Source: Plotosus lineatus (taxonomy: Eukaryota > Chordata > Actinopteri > Siluriformes > Plotosidae). Taken from it: a DNA stretch of 64,000 bases. Below the pieces are notes generated by a model. It was not told where the DNA came from. It saw only the letters and a list, made by a program, of their open reading frames with translations, and ran no database searches. This document shows, one piece after another, positions 57,549-64,000 of the stretch (position 1 is its first letter; every line of letters starts with the position of its first letter). The position numbers and the translations under genes were made by a program. The DNA lies in the NCBI GenBank assembly GCA_024760905.1, contig CM045750.1, positions 16,751,919 through 16,815,918 of the forward strand. Reading direction: 5' to 3'.

Positions 57549-58644
57549 GGAATAGGGTATTTCAACAAAAATATTATATGGACATTTCTTCACCGTGATG
57601 CAGAGTGTTGTTTTTTTAAATTATTATTGTTACTAAAATTTCTAACATTGTGTACTAGAAAAATAAACACAGCTTTTAATGACTCTGTTGAACTAGCTCC
57701 ATCCAAAGTAGGTCAGAAAAGATAACCAGCTGCATGACTGATCGCCAGCCATAATTATAAATGGGTCAAACTTGCAGTACGCTCTCTGATGTGATTACTC
57801 TTCTGATAGGGAAGGGTCACTGGAGTAATAGGGTAGATGAGCAGAAATAGTCGGCGAGCTGTAATTATATTTTCAATAATTTGCTGTTTATCCAGTAGGC
57901 ATCTCTCTGAAAGCATTAATTACAAATTGATGATATGAGAAATCTTTTGGAATGCTTCGAATACTTGAACTTGATGTTCAACAATAGTGAGTATGTTAAA
58001 GGAAAGACTTCATAGTGAATCTTTAGGTTTTTTTTTTGTTTTTTTTTCCTTGATGGAAATTTTTTAATGTGTGATTTGACATAACCTGTGATATGCACAT
58101 GTGATTAAAATAGTCCCTAGAAGATTTAATTTTATATAAATACTGTAAATATTAAAAAAATCTTTGTTGTCCCTCAAGGTCGAGTATTATGTAAACACAG
58201 TGGAAAAGCCTGTGCACGAGTTTGGGAAGATCAATGCACAAGGATAGTCTGAGCCTCTCTTGGTCAAGTTTAGACCCAGAGGTACAAGAGGTCATATTTC
58301 CACAAAATGTTGCCTGCTTGGCTGTTGGAACGTAGTGCGGTTCTCATCCGCCCAGTCCGCTGAAGCTAAATAATTGAGTGGCCTTTGACTGGCATGCAGC
58401 TCATCCACCCAGTGGTGCAAAGTATTGACACCATGCCCTCACGTGGCTTAGGCCTCTTGCTGATGCGGTGTACCAGGATGTGGTGGTTGAAGCCCAGATG
58501 TCAGAGATTAGGGGAAAGTTGAAGACAGGTCACATCTGTCTACCCTAAAGGCTAAGGTATAGCAGCCATATAAATACTTAAGCATTGCCTAAAATCGGGT
58601 GCTGCCAAAATGTCTGCACGTGTAAGTTTACAGAAACATGTATA
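57549..58644. other. repeat-poor intronic DNA
   Basis: No repeat family was recognised. 57640-57960 is AT-rich with several taatta/ataatt words (gagctgtaattatattttc, gcattaattacaaattgatg). 58230-58600 looks like a degenerate, possibly once-coding sequence with no identifiable product. Confidence 0.35.
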
Positions 58645-59138
58645 CACTAGTCCTTCTCAAAAAATTAGCATACTGTGATAAAGTTCATTATTTTCTGTAA
58701 TGTACTGATAAAAATTAAACTTTCATGTATTTTAGATTCATTGTACACCAACTGAAATATTTCAGGTCTTTTACTGTTTTAATACTGATGATTTTGGCAT
58801 ACAGCTCATGAAAACCCAAAATCCCTATCTTAAAAAAATTAGCATATTTCATCCGACCAGTAAAAAAGTGCTTTTAATACAAGAAAAGTCAGCCTTCAAA
58901 TAATTATGTTCAGTTATGCACTCAATACTTGGTCGGGAATCTTTTTACAGAAATGACTGCTTCAATGCGGCGTGGCATGGAGGCAATCAGCCTGTGGCAC
59001 TGCTGAGGTGTTATGGAGGCCAAGGATGCTTCGATAGCGGCCTTAAGCTCATCCACAGTGTTGGGTCTGGTGTCTCTCAACTTTCTCTTCACAATATCCC
59101 ACAGATTCTCTATGCTAATTTTTTGAGAAGGACTAGTA
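58645..59138 (-). mobile_element. Tc1-like element with transposase C-terminal remnant
   Basis: 494 bp with termini cactagtccttctcaaaaaa and ttttttgagaaggactagt next to TA. On the minus strand a frame (about 59125-58922) reads IENLWDIVKRKLRDTRP and then SITPQQCHRLIASMPRR, the C-terminal end of a Tc1-type transposase. The N-terminal and catalytic parts are deleted. Confidence 0.88.
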
Positions 59139-59157
59139 TATATACCAACATAGCCAT

Positions 59158-59335
59158 GTTGCGGCACTCAGGGAACCGTTGGGGATTTGGGGCCATTCTC
59201 AAGGGCACTTCAGCTATGAAGGTGGAGGAACAGAAGGAGAAAGGTCACATTTTTTTCTCTTGGTCTGGGAATCGAACCAGCAACCTTGCAGTCTCAGTTC
59301 CACTTCTCTGTCCATTTGGCGGTGGCTGCTCCAGA
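59158..59335 (-). mobile_element. SINE-D copy, partial
   Basis: ccattctcaagggcacttca, ggtctgggaatcgaaccagc, atttggcggtggctgctcc. Confidence 0.7.
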
Positions 59336-59640
59336 AGTACAAGTAGACTCAATGTCAAAAGCGGTGTGTCTGATACATATTTTCTTGTACTGTATTTCTT
59401 TATTTTCTGGGCTGCCTAAGTGGGCACTTGAGCTCAGCTTTACAACCTTTGGATAAGGACGGCACTCTATTAATAAAGATCCTCTATTAATAAAATGAGA
59501 CCAATTATAGAACCTGTACAATTCAAGTGAAAAACACTCAAATCTTCAAGGGAAAAAACACCCAATAACTTGGTTGCATAAATATTTACACACTTAATTT
59601 AATATTTTTTGAAGCACCTTTTATTTACAAATTTTGAATA
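59336..59640. other. unassigned intronic DNA
   Basis: No feature recognised. Confidence 0.4.
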
Positions 59641-61940
59641 CTTTTTGACTCCCACCTCCGGCAGAGCTACAACTACATCTCGAAGGAAGCGGGTGACATG
59701 GAATCTGAATGGGCTATGTTTTGTGCCTTCAATGCTGAGGTGGCAGCCCATACCTGTGGCCAGTAGGTCATGAGTGCCTGTCATGGCGGTAACCCCCGAA
59801 CCCAGTGGTGGAGACTTGCAGTGAAGGGGGCTGTCCAGCTGAAAAAGGAAGCCTATCTGAATTATTTGCCTGTGGGACTCCCGAGGCAGCAGAGCAGTAG
59901 TGGCAGGCCAAAGGTGTTGCATCCCAAGCTGTCACCGATGCAAAATCTGGGGCGTGGGAGGATTCAGTGCGGGCCAGGAGAGTGATTATCGGTTGGCCTC
60001 AAAAAGGTTCTGGGCTACCATTCGACAACTCAAGAAGCAGTTCTCCACAAATACTGTTTACAGTAAGGAGCTGCTCACCTCGACGAGGGATGTTGTTGAG
60101 AGCTAGAAGAAATACTTCAAGGAGCTCCTGATTCCCGCCAACATGCCCTACATGAAGGAGGAAAACCCGGGGTGTGTGTGGGGGGGGTCGGCCCATCACT
60201 GGAGCTGAGGTGACTGAAGTAGTCAGAAAGCTCCTTGGCGGTCGGGCTCCGGTGGGTGGATGAGATCTGCCCTGAATATCTCAGGGCTCTAGATGTTGTT
60301 GTTTTTGTTGTTGTTGTTCGTCCTTCAAGGTCAAAGATGACACTGACTTCATATCAGATCGATGATCTGTGGCATGGGTAAAGTCATGACATACACTTGA
60401 CTTGGATTTAAGTGAGGGAGAGTTCAGCAGATTTTCAGCCTCACTCTCTCGTCCCAGTCTGAGTCCAGTGGCACAGTATAGTCGAGATGGCTGGAGATAG
60501 GTCAGGATGCAGTGGATGGCTATCAGTGTGCTGTGTGTGTCACTCTGCCCTGGTTGCACTCCACGTCACTTTGCTGGGTTTGCCTTCTTGTCCACTGAAC
60601 TAATTTGGTGGTTTCTTCCGCACAATGAGCCGGACCCAGTCTTTGCATGTGTAGATAGACAAGTCCTACTTTTACCGACTGTCTTGTGGCATGCATATAT
60701 GATAGTGGAGACTCGTGGTGTCTGGGCAATCACTGGTATGGATGTTGTAGGACTGTCTTGGTTGACATGTCTCTGCAATATCGCGTGGTAATACCTCTGG
60801 ATTGGTAAACTGGGGTGGAGGGGAGGATCTGTCCCATAGTTGAACCTCGGATTCAGGAGGAACAATGTGGTTTTCGTCCTGGCTGCGGCACTCTCGGTCA
60901 ACTCTATACGCTCTACAAGATCCTGGAGGGGACATGGGCGTTTGCCCAATCTGTCCACATGTATTTTGTGGATTTACAGAAGGCTTTTGACCATGTCCCT
61001 TGGGTTATCTTGTGGGGCGTGCTCCAGGAGTCCTCCAGTTACTATGCGCCATTCAGTCGCTGTATCACCTGAGCCAGAGTTTGGTCTGTATTGGGAGCAA
61101 CAGGTCGAATTTGTTTTCGGTGAGGGTTGGAGTTTGCCAAGGTTGTCCTTTGTCATTGATTCTGTTCATAATTTTTATGGACAGAATTTCTAGGCACAGC
61201 TGAGTCTTTGAGGGTTTCTGTTTCGGTGACCATCGGATCTCTGCTTTTTTCAGATGACGTTGTCCTTTTGGCTTCATCAAGCCGGGACCTCCAGCTCTCT
61301 TTGGAGTTATTTACAGTCAAGTGATGAGAATAAGCACCTCCAAGACCGAGGCCATGGTTCTCAGTCAGAAAAGGGTGGAATGCACCATCTGGGTCCGGAA
61401 TGAGGTCCTGCCCTAAGTGGAGCAGTTCAAGTATCTCGGGATCTTTTTTCACAAGTGGGAGAAGATCGGCAGGCGGATCACTGCAGCCTTTGCGGAGCTT
61501 ATACTGGTCCATGGAGCTGAGACGCAAGACAAAGCTCTCAATTTTCCTGTCGATATATGTTCCAACCCTCACCTATGGTCATGAGCTTTGGAGATAGGGT
61601 GAGAAGCTCAGCCATCCGGCAGGAGCTTAGTGTAGAACTGCTGCTCCTCCGTATTGAGAGGAGCCAGTTGAGGTGACTCGGGCATCTGGTAAGAATACTT
61701 CCCGAACGCCTCCCTAGTGTTGTGTTTTGGACATGTCCAACTGTGAAGAGACCCTGGGGTCAACCTAGAATACACTGGAGGAATTTCTGTTTTCGGCTTG
61801 TCTGGGAACGCCTCAATATCCCACTCGGAAGAGCTGGAGGAAGTGGCTAGGGAGAGGGACATCTAGACCTCTTTGCTTAGGCTGCTGCTTTCGTGATTCG
61901 ACTCCGAATTAAGCGGAAGAAGATGATGACAATGATGACG
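59641..61940 (+). mobile_element. Rex3-like LINE, decayed, with nested insertion
   Basis: Non-LTR retrotransposon in + sense. The remnants, in order: NPRTQWWRLAVKGAVQLKKEA (59794 on), RLASKRFWATIRQLKKQF (about 59990), DVVGLSWLTCLCNIAW (60741 on), VEPRIQEEQCGFRPGCGT (about 60838), YFVDLQKAFDHVPW (about 60962), CQGCPLSLILFIIFMDRIS (about 61136; usual QGCPLSP), FSDDVVLLASS in place of FADDVV (about 61247), KLSIFLSIYVPTLTYGHELW (61537 on), and a C-terminal ELEEVARERDI-like end. Many stops and frameshifts, a deletion between 60790 and 60838, and a 441-bp insertion at 60300-60740. The 3' end gaagaagatgatgacaatga fits a GATG-type Rex3 tail. The family name rests on memory of QGCPLSP and the tail. 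Confidence 0.8.
60300..60740 (-). mobile_element. unrecognised retroposon nested in the LINE
   Basis: Flanked by gatgttgt at 60292-60299 and 60741-60748; removing it restores the LINE frame ALDVVGLSW. On the minus strand it ends ttgaaggacgaacaacaaca with AAC-type repeats, like a retroposon tail. The 5' end is accagtgattgcccagacac. No tRNA-like boxes or known LINE domain were seen. Confidence 0.7.
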
Positions 61941-62004
61941 TTTTGATTTTATGACGGCGTACAGTCCTTTTGGGTCGAAGTTTAAAACTCAGTCAAATCT
62001 TTAG

Positions 62005-62056
62005 GTTTCTTTCAACAGTGTAAAGAAATTAGGCTAATTCGTTTGTTCAAATTGCC

Positions 62057-62124
<68 letters not shown>

Positions 62125-62160
62125 AGAATGGTAACGTGTGTGTGTTTGGTCCTGTGATGT
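62005..62160 (+). mobile_element. SINE-B middle fragment with (TG)n
   Basis: aggctaattcgtttgttcaa, attgcccctgtgtgtgtgtg, (TG)n at 62058-62124, then agaatggtaacg and tttggtcctgtgatg. Confidence 0.82.
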
Positions 62161-62774
62161 GATTATATTTTTCAGATACATTCCCACGGTAGGCTGATCC
62201 ATTAAAATCATCGATCCAGCTTGTCTGGAGTCTTATAGCATTCAGGATATGCTCTCAGCACAGCAACACAACATTTATAGGACAAATGTTTGAAAAATGT
62301 CCAGCCCCCTGAAGCACAGCTTTTTTTTGGTTTGCTATGGGGAGTGGGTGGGTCAGGACGCTCTGCTATAGCATGATGATTGGATAGCATTACAGATCAT
62401 TCTCCTTCGGTTTTTTGTCTTGTAAAGCCATACGATCAACTACTGCTCATGATTTGTTTTAATATTTTGATTTATAATTTCATTTCATCTCCTATTAGAA
62501 ATTTGAAGGAAATCAAAAAATGGCATCCATAAGTTCGCTCCTTCTTTGTTTATTTAGGTCGTAAGGGACAAGCCGCCACCTAGCTAGCTGTGCATGCTAG
62601 CAGACAGTATTAATATTGTTGACCTGATTTTGGTAAAGCTATTTGATAGTCTTCTTTAAAAGGACAGACTCAGAATTAAACAGCAAGTCAGATCGATGCC
62701 CAAGATAGATTTGATTCAGAGTTTTCAGCTCTCCTTGTAAGAAAGGAGGGCAGAATTAACATATAAATAACATT
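62161..62774. other. unassigned intronic DNA
   Basis: No repeat family or exon was recognised. Confidence 0.4.
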
Positions 62775-62917
62775 CATTCATTCATTCATTTTCTGAAACA
62801 CTTAATCAAAATAGCGGTGAGGGGAGGATGCAGCCTATCTCAGCTGACCCTGGCAAAGGCATCTTACCCTATGAATAACTAGCCAGTTAAGGGCCAGCAA
62901 TCCATACAACATTTCAA
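62775..62917 (-). mobile_element. SINE-B copy, tail part (interrupted by SINE-A)
   Basis: cattcattcattttctgaaa, ggatgcagcctatctcagct, up to catacaacatttcaa. The head part resumes at 63282. Confidence 0.85.
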
Positions 62918-63271
62918 TCTCGGGGCAGTGGTGGTCTAGTGGTATAGGGTGCTGGATCGCTGATCCAAAGGTTGGGGGTTCAAGTCCCACTCGCCACAAG
63001 GTTGTCACTCCCCCCCCCCCCCCCCCCCCATGGCAGCTAACGGGGTTATCAAAGGCCGGCCATGTCTCTCACTGTCTATGGTGTGAGGCATGTAAAAGAA
63101 CCATTGCTGACTTTCCACAAGAGTAGCTGCAAAGCCATCAGCATGTTTCCGCCCTGCGATGGCCTGGTGAGCTGTCCAGGGTGTACTCTGCCCTTGCCCG
63201 GAGTTGGCTGGGATGGGCGCCAGCCTCCCCGCGACCCTAATTAGGATTAAGCGGTTACAGAAAATGAACTG
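62918..63271 (+). mobile_element. SINE-A with SINE-B-type tail, complete and nested
   Basis: Head ggggcagtggtggtctagtg, box-B-like gggttcaagtccc, poly-C at 63007-63029, body ggttatcaaaggccggccat, tail gattaagcggttacagaaaa. Perfect duplication aacatttcaa at 62908-62917 and 63272-63281. Confidence 0.93.
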
Positions 63272-63281
63272 AACATTTCAA

Positions 63282-63425
63282 ACCCATGTTCACACATAGG
63301 GGTAGTTAGAAGCCACCAAGGTTCTGCCATCGTCTTTGGACCATGGGAGGAAACCTGAGTACATGGAGGAAACCTACACAGGCAGGGAGAACAGCGATGT
63401 GGACTTGCTAAGTATTACACTCTAT
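63282..63425 (-). mobile_element. SINE-B copy, head part
   Basis: cccatgttcacacatagggg, ttggaccatgggaggaaacc, ggaggaaacctacacaggca. Continues the element broken at 62917. Confidence 0.82.
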
Positions 63426-63519
63426 AGAAATGACATGATGTAATGACAAATGACAGATTTTATGATAATACATGCTTCCACCGCCCAGCCGTCACTGGTG
63501 CACACTTATGCAACCATAT

Positions 63520-63660
63520 TATTTTCTCACTCTGTCACTCATCTGACACTTTGTCACTTAATTCTACTCTGGTCACAGGTAGGCTGGCACCTATCTCAGT
63601 AAGCACTTTGGTGAAGACAGACACTCTGGACAACTCATCAGATCAGTGCAAGGCCATCAT
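63520..63660 (-). mobile_element. SINE-B tail fragment
   Basis: gtcacttaattctactctgg, aggctggcacctatctcagt, gacaactcatcagatcagtg. Confidence 0.72.
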
Positions 63661-63805
63661 ATTATATTAGCATTTCATTTTTATTTTTGATGAGATTTTT
63701 GATGGTTTTTCTGTTGGATTGCATATGGGTGGCATTAAAGGTGAAAAAATTCTGAAATTAAAAATCCTGATCTCATATTATTACACATCACATAAACCTT
63801 AGGTT

Positions 63806-64000
63806 AGGGTGCCCTATTCATGATCGGGAGGTTATGAGTTCAAATCCCAGTTAGACCCCCTCACTGTGCTAAGACCCCTGGGCAAGGTCTCAACCACAAG
63901 TGTGCCTATGTTCACCCAGCAGTATAAATGGGTACCCAGTAAAAATATATTGGGAAGGTAACCTGTGATGGACTAGCATCCCATCCAGGAGGAGGTGAAC
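63806..64000 (+). mobile_element. SINE-C copy, cut by window end
   Basis: gccctattcatgatcgggag, box-B-like gagttcaaatccc, cactgtgctaagacccctgg, cagcagtataaatgggtacc, gatggactagcatcccatcc. Confidence 0.88.

Larger units (their letters stand above)
50737..64000 (+). other. nlgn3: nlgn3 intron, partial (continues beyond window)
   Basis: Starts gtattc. At least 13,264 bp without the next exon (expected to encode the HGGSYMEGTGN region). Filled with the repeats below. Confidence 0.75.

Noticed and set aside
58916..59419. 167-residue + frame
   Set aside because: Antisense to a Tc1 transposase remnant and then a SINE-D; no independent domain.
60507..61193. Several overlapping + and - frames as separate genes
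   Set aside because: They are pieces of one decayed LINE plus its nested insertion.

Overview
This is eukaryotic DNA, most likely from a ray-finned (teleost) fish. It contains one recognisable host gene, the 5' coding part of a neuroligin-3 gene (nlgn3) on the + strand, set in a very repeat-rich landscape of fish-type tRNA-derived SINEs, RTE/Rex3-like LINEs, Tigger/pogo, Tc1/mariner and hAT DNA transposons and many (TA)n/(TG)n microsatellites. I saw no bacterial operon, CRISPR array or phage. I cannot name the species or tell nlgn3a from nlgn3b.

nlgn3: the first coding exon (ATG at 27529, donor after 27982) gives the signal peptide and the start of the cholinesterase-like domain. Two further exons are too short to appear as open reading frames and were found by reading splice signals and phase: 29810-29869 (basic, two cysteines) and 50677-50736 (acidic). 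Both are exactly 60 nt, both are phase 1 at each end, and both match the alternative inserts of neuroligin splice site A. Introns are 1.83 kb, 20.8 kb and more than 13.2 kb. The next constitutive exon was not found and should lie beyond the window.

Region 1-27.5 kb (upstream) and both long introns hold only repeats and unassigned AT-rich DNA. Labels used here (mine, not database names): SINE-A, head like gcagtggtggtctagtgg; SINE-B, head like gtggtgtagtggttagcac, with the tail ending cggttcagaaaatgaatg; SINE-C, head like ggccggtggcgtagtggt; SINE-D, the element ending in a run about gaattgcccttgagcaagg; T1, a TA-flanked element beginning cagggatccctcgctacttc (11 copies); T2, a Tigger-like element beginning cagtggtacctcactttacg (3 copies); T3-T5, other Tigger-like termini. 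For T1, + means the cagggatccctcgctacttc end is at the lower coordinate. SINE strand is given 5' head to 3' tail.

The most informative signals are the paired splice-site-A exons, a SINE head joined to two different LINE-type tails, several nested insertions whose empty sites can be read, microsatellites that grew repeatedly from fixed positions inside SINE-B and T1, a triplicated CCAAT-box segment in a Tigger element, and a 441-bp retroposon of unrecognised family inside a Rex3-like LINE. I found no undescribed gene system; most unassigned DNA shows nothing I can interpret.
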